Under the pieces are notes generated by a model. That model made no database searches. It had not been told where the DNA came from and saw nothing but the letters and a program-made list of their open reading frames with translations. Below, in pieces: positions 53,900 to 61,639 of a stretch of 64,000 nt of DNA. A program made the position numbers and the translations under genes. The DNA is from Sandaracinaceae bacterium (GTDB taxonomy: Bacteria; Myxococcota_A; Polyangia; Polyangiales; Sandaracinaceae), in NCBI GenBank assembly GCA_020633195.1, contig JACKEC010000022.1, forward strand, positions 157,159 to 221,158. Direction: 5' to 3'. Numbering within the stretch: position 1 is the first letter of the stretch; the number at the start of each line of letters is the position of its first letter.

Positions 53900-56800
53900 C
53901 TAGCGGCGCGCGAGGGCGTCCCGCATCAGCGCGCCGAGCGCCACGAGCTGCTCGCCTTCGAAGATCGTCTCGTGGTGACCGAAGATCGTGTGGATCTCGA
54001 GGTCCTCGTCCGGATCGACGCGCAGATCGCCCGCCTGCCACTCTTCGGCGAGGATGACCACCGTCCGACCGCCGAACGACGCGTGCTCGTACGCCTCGAG
54101 CGCCTCGAAGTACTGGGTGAGCAGGACGCGCTGCTCGAGCTCGAGGGGGACCGCCTCGGTGAAGAAGCCGCGCACGAACGACTCGATCCGCGCGAGGCGC
54201 TGCCGCAGGTCCTGACCGCCGTACTCGAGGCGCCGCTGCAGCTTGTGCTTGAGGATGTCGGTCCCCATCGCCCGCACGTTCGTCGCGAGGCGCTGCACCC
54301 TCGAGATCATCCCGCGATCGTCGACGCGATCGTGGAGGAACCAGACGCCGTCGACGATGGCGAGGACCTCGACGATCTCCCCCGCCGCGACGAGGCGCCG
54401 CGCGATCTCGAGCGCGATCTTCGCGTCCGCGCAGTAGCCGCCGAGCGCGTACGGCCCCTTCGGGCGGACCGCGCGGATGTCCTTCAGGTACCGCTCCGCG
54501 ATCCACTCGACCGTCATCGGCCCGTCCTCGCGCTCGGTGAGCCCGAACACGTTGAGGCCGTACACCGGCTGGTCGGGATCGAGCAGGGGCATCAGGAGGC
54601 GCGCCTGGTTCGTGTTGCCGACGAAGAAGAGGGGCGCCCTGGAGCCCGCGGCGCGCATCGTCTCGAGCGTGGCGAGCGCGTCGGCGACGGCGTCCCCGCG
54701 CACGAGGGCGCCGAGCTGCGCGACGGTCGGCGAGCGGAACACCTCGGCGAGCGGCAGCCGGACCCCGTGCGTCTTGTCGATCCGCTCGAGGAGCTTCACC
54801 GCGAGGAGCGAGTGCCCCCCGAGCGCGAAGAACCCGTCGTGGCGGCCCACGTCGGAGGTCCGGAGGAGCTCCTCGAACGCATTCGCGATCGAGGCCTCCA
54901 CGTCGTCGCGCGGCGGCTCGTGATCGCTCCCCGACGCGGATTCGAACGAGGGCTCGGGGAGCGCTCGCTTGTCCACTTTCCCGCGGTGCGTGAGGGGGAT
55001 CTGGTCGACCTCCATGAAGGCCGCCGGGACCATGTACGCGGGCAGCGCCTCCGTGAGCGGATCGCGGATCGCGGCGGGATCGAGCGCCTCGCCGTCCTGC
55101 GAGACGACGTAGCCCACGAGGCGCGGCGCCTCGCCGTCGTCGTGGAGGACGACCGCCGCCTCGGCCACGCCGGGCTGGCGCCGGAGCGCCTCCTCGATCT
55201 CGCCGAGCTCGACGCGGAAGCCGCGGATCTGGACCTGCTCGTCGACCCGGCCGAGGAACTCGAGGGCGCCGTCGTCGCGCGCGCGCACGCGGTCGCCCGT
55301 CTTGTAGCGGCGACCGTCGGGGTGATCGACGAAGCGCTCGCGCGTCTGGTCGGGGCGGCCGAGGTAGCCCTTCGCCACGCCGGGCCCGCCGATGTACAGC
55401 TCGCCCGGGTGACCGAGCGGCGCGAGCCGGCCGCGCGCGTCGAGCACGAGGCACTCGACCTGGCCCACGGGCGCTCCGATCGAGACGCGCTGGCTCAGCT
55501 CCCGCGGGGTGAGCTCGTGGACGGTGGCGAACACGGTGGCCTCGGTGGGCCCGTACTCGTTGAAGAGGCGGGCCTCGGGGACGAGCTCGAAGTGGCGCTG
55601 CGCGACCGACGCGGGGAGCGCCTCGCCGCCGCACACCACGACCCTCAGCGACGCGAGCGCGCGCGCGGCGTCGGGGGAGTCGAGCACCGCCGCGTACATC
55701 GACGGCACCGCGTCGAGGTGCGTGACCGCGTGACGCTGAACCGCCTCGCGCACGACCCGCGGGTCCTTGCGCTCGACCGCGCCCAGGAAGCGGAGCGTGC
55801 CGCCGCTGAGCAACGTCCAGGTGATCCCGGCGATGCTCGAGTCGAAGCCGAACGAGTAGATGGCCAGCAGCGTGCCCGGCGGATCGTCGTAGCGAGCGCG
55901 CCGCGCCGCGCACTGCCACGCCACGTTGCGGTGGAGGACCTCGACGCCCTTGGGGCGCCCCGTCGAGCCGGACGTGTAGATGACGTATGCGACCGCGCTC
56001 GGGTCGACCACCGGGAGCACGATCCGGGAGGGGGCGTCGTCCCGCGGGGATCGCAGCAGGGGGCCGTCGGCGAGGGACAGCGGCGCGTCGGTGATCAGGA
56101 TCTTCGCCTCCGCGTCGCGCATCACCTCTTCGATGCGAGCGGTCGGGGCGGAGGGGTCGATCGGGACGTAGGCCGCGCCAGCGGCCATGATGCCGAGCAA
56201 GCTCGCGAGCGCGTCGAGGGGCTCGGCGACGGCGAGCCCCACGCGATCGCCGACCTCGACTCCGTCGTCGACGAGCCGCCCCGCGACCTGCCGCGCGGCC
56301 GCCTCGAGGGACGCGTAGGTCAGCGAGCGGTCGCCGAGCTGCGCGGCGATCCGCGTCGGGTGCTTGGCCGCCGCCGCGAAGACGAGCTCGTGGAACGTCT
56401 CGGGGCCGGAGGTCTCGGGGAGCCGACGGCCGTGGCCGATCACGCCGATCAGCTCGCGCTCGTCGGGGGGCACGCTCTCCAGGCTGGCGAGCACCCTGGC
56501 GGGATCCTCGAGCGCCTGCTCGAGGAACCCGACGTACTGACCGACCATGCGCTCCGCGTGGGGGCGGTCGAAGACGTCGGCGTTGTACTCGAGGGTGAGG
56601 CGGTGGCCCCCCGGCTCCTCGGTGACGTCGAGGCTGAGGTCCATCATCGCGATGCCCGCGCTCACGCGCCGCCCCGTGGTCTTCAGGCCGGGGAGCTCGA
56701 TCTCGGCGAGCGAGAAGGGCAGGTAGTTGAACATCACCTGGTAGACGGGGCTTCGCGAGGGGTCGCGCGTGACCTCGAGCCGGTCGAGGATCTCTCCGAA

Positions 56801-57814
56801 CGGCAGCTCGCCGTGAGCGCGCGCGTCTCGGAGGACGCGCCGCGCCTCGACCGCGACCTCGGCGAACGTGCGCGTGTCGTCGTCGGGGGCGGCGATGCGC
56901 AGGACGAGGTTGTTGATGAAGCAGCCGACGAGATCCTCGAACCCGGGCGCGCGGTTCGCGATCGGCATCCCGATGAGCACCTCGTCCGCGGCGGCGTAGC
57001 GGCAGACGAGGGTCGCCCACGCGGCCAGCATCACGTGGTGCGGCCGGACATCGAGCTGCGCGGCGACCTCGATCACCCGCGCGGACGACGCGGCGGAGAG
57101 GCGCCGCTCGATGCGGTCACCCGCGCCGCTCGGCCGGGGCGGGTGCGGCCGATCCGTCGGGAGCGTCACGATCGAGGGGGCGCCCTCGAGCGCCGCGCTC
57201 CACCACGCGAGCTGCGCGTCCAGGCGCTCGGGATCCAGCAAGTCGCGTTGCGTCGAGGCGAACTCGTCGTAGCCGCGCGGGAGCTCGGGCGGGGCTTCGC
57301 CCGCGTACACCCGCGCGAGCTCGTTCGGGATGACCCGCAGGAACGAGCCACCGTCGGCGGCGATGTGGTGCACGGTGACCAGGAGGACGTGCTCGTCGAT
57401 GTCGAGGCGCGCGAGCAGGGCCCGGATCAGCGGCGGCCGCTCGATGTCGAAGGGCGCGGACGCGGCGGCTCGAGCGGTGGCCTCGAGGGCGGCGTCGAGG
57501 TCGGCCCGATCGGAGAGGTCGACGCGATCGAACGGGCACGGGCTCGGCGCGAGGGTGCGCGCGACGAAGCGTGAGCCTTCGCGGACATAGCGCGTCCGGA
57601 GCGGCGGGTGGCGGCGCACGACCCCGTCGAGGCCTCGCCGGAGCGTGTCCTCGTCGAGCCGCCCGCGCAGGTGGAGCGCGACCGTCTCGTTGCAGATCGG
57701 GGCGCCCGGCGCCCCCTCGTGCAGCAGCCAGAACCGCTCCTCGACCGGCGCCATCGCGCGGGCGTCGCCCCGCGCCGATGGCTCCGGCGACGTTCGTGGC
57801 GTGCTGCTGCTCAT
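53900..57814 (-). CDS. single-module non-ribosomal peptide synthetase (C-A-T-TE)
   Basis: This 1304-residue protein starts at ATG 57814, with GGGGGA upstream. The condensation domain has HHIAADG (149-155). The adenylation domain has YTSGSTGRPKG, FGFDSS, NEYGPTEA, YKTGDR and LTHRGKVDKRAL. The carrier site is GGHSLL (Ser1002). The thioesterase has GGYCADA: Cys1128 replaces the usual Ser nucleophile, and Asp replaces the second Gly of GxSxG; FGHHETIF gives the His. With a rough reading (D,S,A,D,V,G,E,V,F) I cannot name the amino acid. One module with an N-terminal C domain would acylate or condense one amino acid. No partner synthetase is nearby. Confidence 0.9.
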   Translation of the reverse strand: MSSSTPRTSPEPSARGDARAMAPVEERFWLLHEGAPGAPICNETVALHLRGRLDEDTLRRGLDGVVRRHPPLRTRYVREGSRFVARTLAPSPCPFDRVDLSDRADLDAALEATARAAASAPFDIERPPLIRALLARLDIDEHVLLVTVHHIAADGGSFLRVIPNELARVYAGEAPPELPRGYDEFASTQRDLLDPERLDAQLAWWSAALEGAPSIVTLPTDRPHPPRPSGAGDRIERRLSAASSARVIEVAAQLDVRPHHVMLAAWATLVCRYAAADEVLIGMPIANRAPGFEDLVGCFINNLVLRIAAPDDDTRTFAEVAVEARRVLRDARAHGELPFGEILDRLEVTRDPSRSPVYQVMFNYLPFSLAEIELPGLKTTGRRVSAGIAMMDLSLDVTEEPGGHRLTLEYNADVFDRPHAERMVGQYVGFLEQALEDPARVLASLESVPPDERELIGVIGHGRRLPETSGPETFHELVFAAAAKHPTRIAAQLGDRSLTYASLEAAARQVAGRLVDDGVEVGDRVGLAVAEPLDALASLLGIMAAGAAYVPIDPSAPTARIEEVMRDAEAKILITDAPLSLADGPLLRSPRDDAPSRIVLPVVDPSAVAYVIYTSGSTGRPKGVEVLHRNVAWQCAARRARYDDPPGTLLAIYSFGFDSSIAGITWTLLSGGTLRFLGAVERKDPRVVREAVQRHAVTHLDAVPSMYAAVLDSPDAARALASLRVVVCGGEALPASVAQRHFELVPEARLFNEYGPTEATVFATVHELTPRELSQRVSIGAPVGQVECLVLDARGRLAPLGHPGELYIGGPGVAKGYLGRPDQTRERFVDHPDGRRYKTGDRVRARDDGALEFLGRVDEQVQIRGFRVELGEIEEALRRQPGVAEAAVVLHDDGEAPRLVGYVVSQDGEALDPAAIRDPLTEALPAYMVPAAFMEVDQIPLTHRGKVDKRALPEPSFESASGSDHEPPRDDVEASIANAFEELLRTSDVGRHDGFFALGGHSLLAVKLLERIDKTHGVRLPLAEVFRSPTVAQLGALVRGDAVADALATLETMRAAGSRAPLFFVGNTNQARLLMPLLDPDQPVYGLNVFGLTEREDGPMTVEWIAERYLKDIRAVRPKGPYALGGYCADAKIALEIARRLVAAGEIVEVLAIVDGVWFLHDRVDDRGMISRVQRLATNVRAMGTDILKHKLQRRLEYGGQDLRQRLARIESFVRGFFTEAVPLELEQRVLLTQYFEALEAYEHASFGGRTVVILAEEWQAGDLRVDPDEDLEIHTIFGHHETIFEGEQLVALGALMRDALARR

Positions 57815-57960
57815 TCGAACCGATTCCCCCGGCGCAGGCGATAGTCCGCGAGCCCCTACCGAGCCAGAAAAATTTACAGCCCTCGGCGGTGGTCAGGGAT
57901 TCCCTGACAGGTCGATCTGGGCGTCCACAGGTCGGCCCGTGCGGGTGGCATCATGCGCGG

Positions 57961-58719
57961 ATGAGCGCTCGCTTGGATGGTCGCGTCGCCCTCGTCACGG
58001 GCGCATCGCGGGGGATCGGCGCCGCCATCGCGCGGCGCCTGGCGGGCCACGGCGCCCAGGTCGCGGTGCACCATCGCCGCGGCGCGGAGGACGCGCGCGC
58101 GGTCCTCGCGACCCTCGAGGGCGAGGGGCACTTCCTCGTCGCCGGCGACCTCGGGGATCCGGAGTCGGCGCGCGGGGTGGTCGAGGCGACGGTCGACCAC
58201 TACGGGCGCCTCGACGTGCTCGTGAACAACGCGGGCGTGTTCGTCCAGCACCCGCCGCTCTCGACCGACTGGGACGCGTGGGTCGCCACGTGGAACGACA
58301 CGCTCGGCGCGAACCTCCTCGGGCCGGCGCACACCTCCTACTGGGCCGCGCGGCACCTCGGGGAGGGCGGTCGCATCGTGAACATCGGCTCGCGCGGCGC
58401 GTATCGCGGTGAGCCGAACGCGCCCGCGTACGGCGCCGCGAAGGCGGGTCTCCACCAGCTCACCCAGTCGCTCGCGGTCGCGCTCGCCCCGCGCGGCATC
58501 AGCGTGCTCGGGATCGCGCCCGGCTTCGTCGAGACCGCGATGGCGCGACCTCACCTCCAGGGCGCGGCCGGTGACGCGGTGCGCGCGCAGAGCCCCTTCG
58601 ACCGCGTGGCCACGGTGGACGAGGTCGCCTACTGGGTGCTCTGCGCCTGCATGCCCGACGCGGCGTTCGCGTCGGGCGCGATCATCGACGTCAACGGCGC
58701 GAGCTATCTGCGCAGCTGA
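57961..58719 (+). CDS. short-chain dehydrogenase/reductase
   Basis: This 252-residue SDR starts at ATG 57961. It has TGASRGIGAAIARRL, DVLVNNAGVF, NIGSRGAYRG and the catalytic YGAAKAG. The C-terminal IDVNGASYL is like FabG-type enzymes. Substrate specificity cannot be read. It is divergent from the NRPS gene across a 146-bp space and could share control with it. CATCAT 6 nt before the ATG is a weak candidate -10. Confidence 0.88.
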   Translation: MSARLDGRVALVTGASRGIGAAIARRLAGHGAQVAVHHRRGAEDARAVLATLEGEGHFLVAGDLGDPESARGVVEATVDHYGRLDVLVNNAGVFVQHPPLSTDWDAWVATWNDTLGANLLGPAHTSYWAARHLGEGGRIVNIGSRGAYRGEPNAPAYGAAKAGLHQLTQSLAVALAPRGISVLGIAPGFVETAMARPHLQGAAGDAVRAQSPFDRVATVDEVAYWVLCACMPDAAFASGAIIDVNGASYLRS

Positions 58720-58734
58720 GCTCGCGGTGTGCGC

Positions 58735-58740
58735 TAACGT
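58735..58740 (+). promoter_or_regulatory. putative leaderless -10 (TAACGT)
   Basis: TAACGT is followed by 6 nt and ATG 58747 of the Cys-rich lipoprotein gene. Confidence 0.42.
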
Positions 58741-58746
58741 TCCACC

Positions 58747-59958
58747 ATGTGCCGCCGTCCCTGGCCGCTGCTCGTCCTCTTCGCGTTGGGGTGCGGAGCG
58801 AAGTCCGGGATCGGGACGCCGCCGCCGTGCGCGACGGTCGACGACTGCGCGCCGGTGCCCTTCTGCGGGCCCGTGCCGGCCTGCCTCGATGGCTACTGCG
58901 CGCTCGGCGAGCCCCGCGTCTGCGACGACGGGAGCGCCTGCACGGAGGACGCCTGCGACGAGGCCGCGCGCGCGTGCGTCTTCGCGATCCGCGACGGCGA
59001 CCGCGACGGCTACGGCGACGCCTCGTGCGGCGGCGACGACTGCGACGACGCCGATCCGAGCGTGCACCCGGGCGCGCTCGAGCGCTGCACGGGCGGGGTC
59101 GACGAGGACTGCGACGCGCGCACCGACTGCTCGGACCTCGACTGCGCGGGAGACCCCGCGTGCGAGGGCTGCATGCCCGAGGGCTGCCTCGACGGCCTCG
59201 ACGACGACTGCGATGGCCTCGTCGACTGCGCGGACTCCGACTGCGCGGACGACCCCGAGTGCTGCCGGCCCTCCGAGGTCCGCTGCGCCGACGCGCGCGA
59301 CGACGACTGCGACGGGCTCGTGGACTGCCTCGACGACGACTGCATGCGCGACCCGCGCTGCTGCGTCGCCACCGACGAGGTCTGCAACGGCCTCGACGAC
59401 GACTGCGATGGCGTCGCGGACGACGGCGTGGGTTGCTACTTCCTCGACGGAGAGCCCCTCGCCGCGATCACCACGACCACGTGCGGGCGCGCCTGGTACT
59501 CGTACGGCGACCCCGACACCGCGAGCGCGAACCCGGTCCCCGACGTGCGACGCGCCGACGAGGTGGTGCTGCTCGTCCAGGAGGGGCCGTGCGGCGCGAA
59601 CGTCGCGGTGATCGCGGACACCACCAACGACGGCGACGGAGGCCGCCTCACCGCGGCGCTGTCGATCACGCCGCGCACGGCCGGCGGCATCGTGCAGAGC
59701 GACGAGGCCGGCCCGCGGCCCGAGTGCAGCTACGACGCGCGCGCGGGCCGCGGCTCGTGCGACTGGCGCTGGGAGCCGTGCTGCACCGACGGCGTCCTGC
59801 TCGGCGAGATGACGGAGGACTTCTGCGTCGAGGTGACGTTGACGCTCCCCGAGGGGGTGCGCCGCGTGTTCGTCCTCGACGGCGTCGACCCCCCGATCGA
59901 GCGCTCGTTCGGGGAGCCGATCGAGATCTGCGGTCAGCGCGTGCCGGCGGTGCCCTGA
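58747..59958 (+). CDS. MopE-like Cys/Asp-rich surface lipoprotein
   Basis: This 403-residue protein starts at ATG 58747. The signal peptide ends in the lipobox LFALGC (Cys16). Between residues 25 and 230 it is packed with Cys and Asp in repeated units such as GLDDDCDGLVDC and DDDCDG, like MopE and other myxobacterial secreted proteins that bind calcium. A beta-sandwich-like domain with a few more Cys follows. It is probably a surface protein of unknown role. Its end overlaps the convergent DoxX gene by 25 bp. Confidence 0.82.
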   Translation: MCRRPWPLLVLFALGCGAKSGIGTPPPCATVDDCAPVPFCGPVPACLDGYCALGEPRVCDDGSACTEDACDEAARACVFAIRDGDRDGYGDASCGGDDCDDADPSVHPGALERCTGGVDEDCDARTDCSDLDCAGDPACEGCMPEGCLDGLDDDCDGLVDCADSDCADDPECCRPSEVRCADARDDDCDGLVDCLDDDCMRDPRCCVATDEVCNGLDDDCDGVADDGVGCYFLDGEPLAAITTTTCGRAWYSYGDPDTASANPVPDVRRADEVVLLVQEGPCGANVAVIADTTNDGDGGRLTAALSITPRTAGGIVQSDEAGPRPECSYDARAGRGSCDWRWEPCCTDGVLLGEMTEDFCVEVTLTLPEGVRRVFVLDGVDPPIERSFGEPIEICGQRVPAVP

Positions 59959-60311
59959 GCCGCGCCCGACGGATCCGCCGCGCGCGGCCAGCGCAGCGCA
60001 TGCAGGGCGGCCATCGCCGGGAACAGGAGCGAGCTGACGCCGAAGGGGATCATCCCGTTGGCGAACACCACGCCGGTCGCGAAGAGGAAGGTCGGGACCA
60101 TCCACCACGCCCCGATGCGGGTGGTCCGGTTCGGGAGGAGCAGGAGCCCGCCGACGAGCTGCACGACGCCGAAGGCGATCGTCATGGCGTCGGAGAACCC
60201 GACCGCGCGGAAGATGACCATCTCCTCTTCCATCTGCGCGAGCTTGACGACGCCGGTGGAGATCGAGAGGAGGGTCAGCGCGACCCGGTTGATCCAGAGC
60301 AGGATCTTCAC
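59934..60311 (-). CDS. DoxX-like small membrane protein
   Basis: This 125-residue protein starts at GTG 60311, overlapping the previous stop. Four membrane segments can be seen: VALTLLSISTGVVKLA, MTIAFGVVQLVGGLLLL, MVPTFLFATGVVFANG and VSSLLFPAMAALHAL. The pattern fits the DoxX/DoxD family. Members are linked to redox and thiol stress, but the exact activity is unknown. It is the second gene of a two-gene operon with a SnoaL-like gene. Confidence 0.75.
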   Translation of the reverse strand: MKILLWINRVALTLLSISTGVVKLAQMEEEMVIFRAVGFSDAMTIAFGVVQLVGGLLLLPNRTTRIGAWWMVPTFLFATGVVFANGMIPFGVSSLLFPAMAALHALRWPRAADPSGAAQGTAGTR

Positions 60312-60658
60312 GCGAAGCTCACTTCGAGGCGCGCGATCCGGCCACCGCGGACGGTGCACACGTCGACGCCGCGGACGGGCGCCTCGAAGACGGGCGACGT
60401 GCACGTCCATTCGCTGCGCACGACGTCGCCGTCCACGTCGATGCGGTTCACCTCGAGCGCGAGGTCGGGCGGCGCGTGGTCCCAGCTCTCGCGGATGCAC
60501 GCCTCGATCGCGGCGCGGCCCTCGTGGGTCCGCGAGGCGCCGGTGAACGGCTCCACGTAGACGGCGTCGTCGACGAACAGCGCGAAGAGCGCGTCGGCGG
60601 CGTCACGGCCGGTCTGCATGGCGGCGAAGTAGCTCTGGACGACTTCGGTCGGGGTCAT
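60308..60658 (-). CDS. SnoaL/NTF2-like protein
   Basis: This 116-residue protein starts at ATG 60658, with TAGCTT 6 nt upstream. The cone-shaped NTF2-like fold is suggested by VVQSYFAAMQTGRDAADALF, VDDAVYVEPFTGA and DVCTVRGGRIARLEV. Such proteins are isomerases, hydrolases or binding proteins; no catalytic residue can be assigned. It is divergent from the LuxR-type gene, which may control it. Confidence 0.82.
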   Translation of the reverse strand: MTPTEVVQSYFAAMQTGRDAADALFALFVDDAVYVEPFTGASRTHEGRAAIEACIRESWDHAPPDLALEVNRIDVDGDVVRSEWTCTSPVFEAPVRGVDVCTVRGGRIARLEVSFA

Positions 60659-60664
60659 GCGGCC

Positions 60665-60670
60665 AAGCTA
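60665..60670 (-). promoter_or_regulatory. putative leaderless -10 (TAGCTT) for the SnoaL-DoxX operon
   Basis: TAGCTT on the minus strand is followed by 6 nt and ATG 60658. Confidence 0.42.
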
Positions 60671-60679
60671 GTTGTCCCG

Positions 60680-60710
60680 TGGAGGGGAGCCAATCCATCC
60701 TTGGATGGAT
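60680..60710 (+). promoter_or_regulatory. ribosome-site/palindrome control region of the LuxR-type gene
   Basis: GGAGGGGAG (from about 60681) is followed by the perfect palindrome ATCCATCCTTGGATGGAT (60693-60710), which runs into ATG 60709. It could be an operator bound by the encoded HTH protein, or an RNA hairpin that hides the start codon. Confidence 0.4.
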
Positions 60711-61113
60711 GCGGCCCGACGCCGAAGCGCTCGAGCGCCTGCGCGAGGCCCTCGACGCGGTCCGCCACGCGCGAGGCCGGACGATCCCCCGCGACGTGCT
60801 CGCGCGCCTCGCCCGCGCGTTGCCCGACGGCGTGGGGATGACGGTGGACTTCGACGCGGCCGAGCAGCTCGGGCACCCGATGGTGATCCTGCGCCCCACC
60901 GATCGACGCGCCGATCCGACGTTCGACACGTTGAGCCCACGCGAGCGCGAGGTCGCGGGCCTCGTCGCGGCGGGCCTGCGCAACAAGGACATCGCGCTCG
61001 CGCTCGGGATCGCGCTCGGCACGGTCAAGGACCACGTCCACCGCATCCTCGACAAGACCGGCCTCGACGGCCGCGCCGCGATCGCCGCAGCGTGGACCCG
61101 CCACGAGGGTTGA
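60709..61113 (+). CDS. LuxR-type HTH transcriptional regulator
   Basis: The C-terminal HTH (LSPREREVAGLVAAGLRNKD, then IALALGIALGTVKDHVHRIL and DKTGL) is typical of LuxR/NarL regulators. The N-terminal 75 residues (RPDAEALERLREALDAVRHA) are helical, with no receiver or PAS signature. Length is 134 residues from ATG 60709; GTG 60679 would add 10 residues. The short N-terminal domain could sense a ligand or dimerise. It probably regulates the divergent SnoaL-DoxX pair. Confidence 0.82.
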   Translation: MRPDAEALERLREALDAVRHARGRTIPRDVLARLARALPDGVGMTVDFDAAEQLGHPMVILRPTDRRADPTFDTLSPREREVAGLVAAGLRNKDIALALGIALGTVKDHVHRILDKTGLDGRAAIAAAWTRHEG

Positions 61114-61133
61114 AGCTCCCCTCGAGAAGACAG

Positions 61134-61580
61134 TTAGTTCGGCGGCGTGGCCTCGACGAACACGAGCGCCTCGCCCGGCTCGGCCATCAGGTCGGACAGC
61201 TCGACGGCCTCCTCGCCGATGTCGTAGGGCACGGTGCAGCTGACCGGGTCGCCCTTCTCGTGCTCGATCCGCACGAGGATCGCGCTCGAGATCGGCTCGC
61301 CGTCGTCGCCCTCGAGGGTGACGTCCGCGCAGACCGCGATCGCGCGCCAGCGCCCCTCGGCGACCGCCTCGCGCAGGCCCCCGTAGAGCGCGGCGATGAT
61401 GACGTCGTCGGGGGAGTCGTCGTCTTCGGCGTCCTCGGGCTCGATGTGGAAGATCTCTCCGTCCTCGCGCTGCACGGCCATCGCGAAGGGCGCGAACTCG
61501 GTGTGCTCGGCGAGCATGTCGGTCGCGACGTCGATCGCGCCGTTGAGGAGCGAGTTCATGTCTTCCTGGGGGGAGCTCAT
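61134..61580 (-). CDS. conserved acidic hypothetical protein
   Basis: This 148-residue soluble protein starts at ATG 61580. It is strongly acidic, with an Asp/Glu run (EDAEDDDSPDDV) mid-protein, then VCADVTLEGDDGEPISSAIL and VPYDIGEEAVELSDL. I recognise no domain. It converges on the LuxR-type gene and is divergent from the aminotransferase gene. GGAGG lies 20 nt or so before the start, too far to be a clear ribosome site. Confidence 0.65.
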   Translation of the reverse strand: MSSPQEDMNSLLNGAIDVATDMLAEHTEFAPFAMAVQREDGEIFHIEPEDAEDDDSPDDVIIAALYGGLREAVAEGRWRAIAVCADVTLEGDDGEPISSAILVRIEHEKGDPVSCTVPYDIGEEAVELSDLMAEPGEALVFVEATPPN

Positions 61581-61627
61581 GGGCGCGCAGCGTGATCGAA
61601 CGCCTCCTGTTCGGCAAACCCCCGCGC

Positions 61628-61633
61628 TACGTT
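61628..61633 (+). promoter_or_regulatory. putative leaderless -10 (TACGTT) deciding the aminotransferase start
   Basis: TACGTT is followed by 6 nt and ATG 61640. This favours ATG 61640 over the in-frame GTG at 61592. Confidence 0.42.
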
Positions 61634-61639
61634 GTCCGC

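Noticed and set aside
55700..56000. Naming the NRPS amino acid from the binding-pocket residues
   Set aside because: My reading (D,S,A,D,V,G,E,V,F) depends on hand alignment and matches no code I know.
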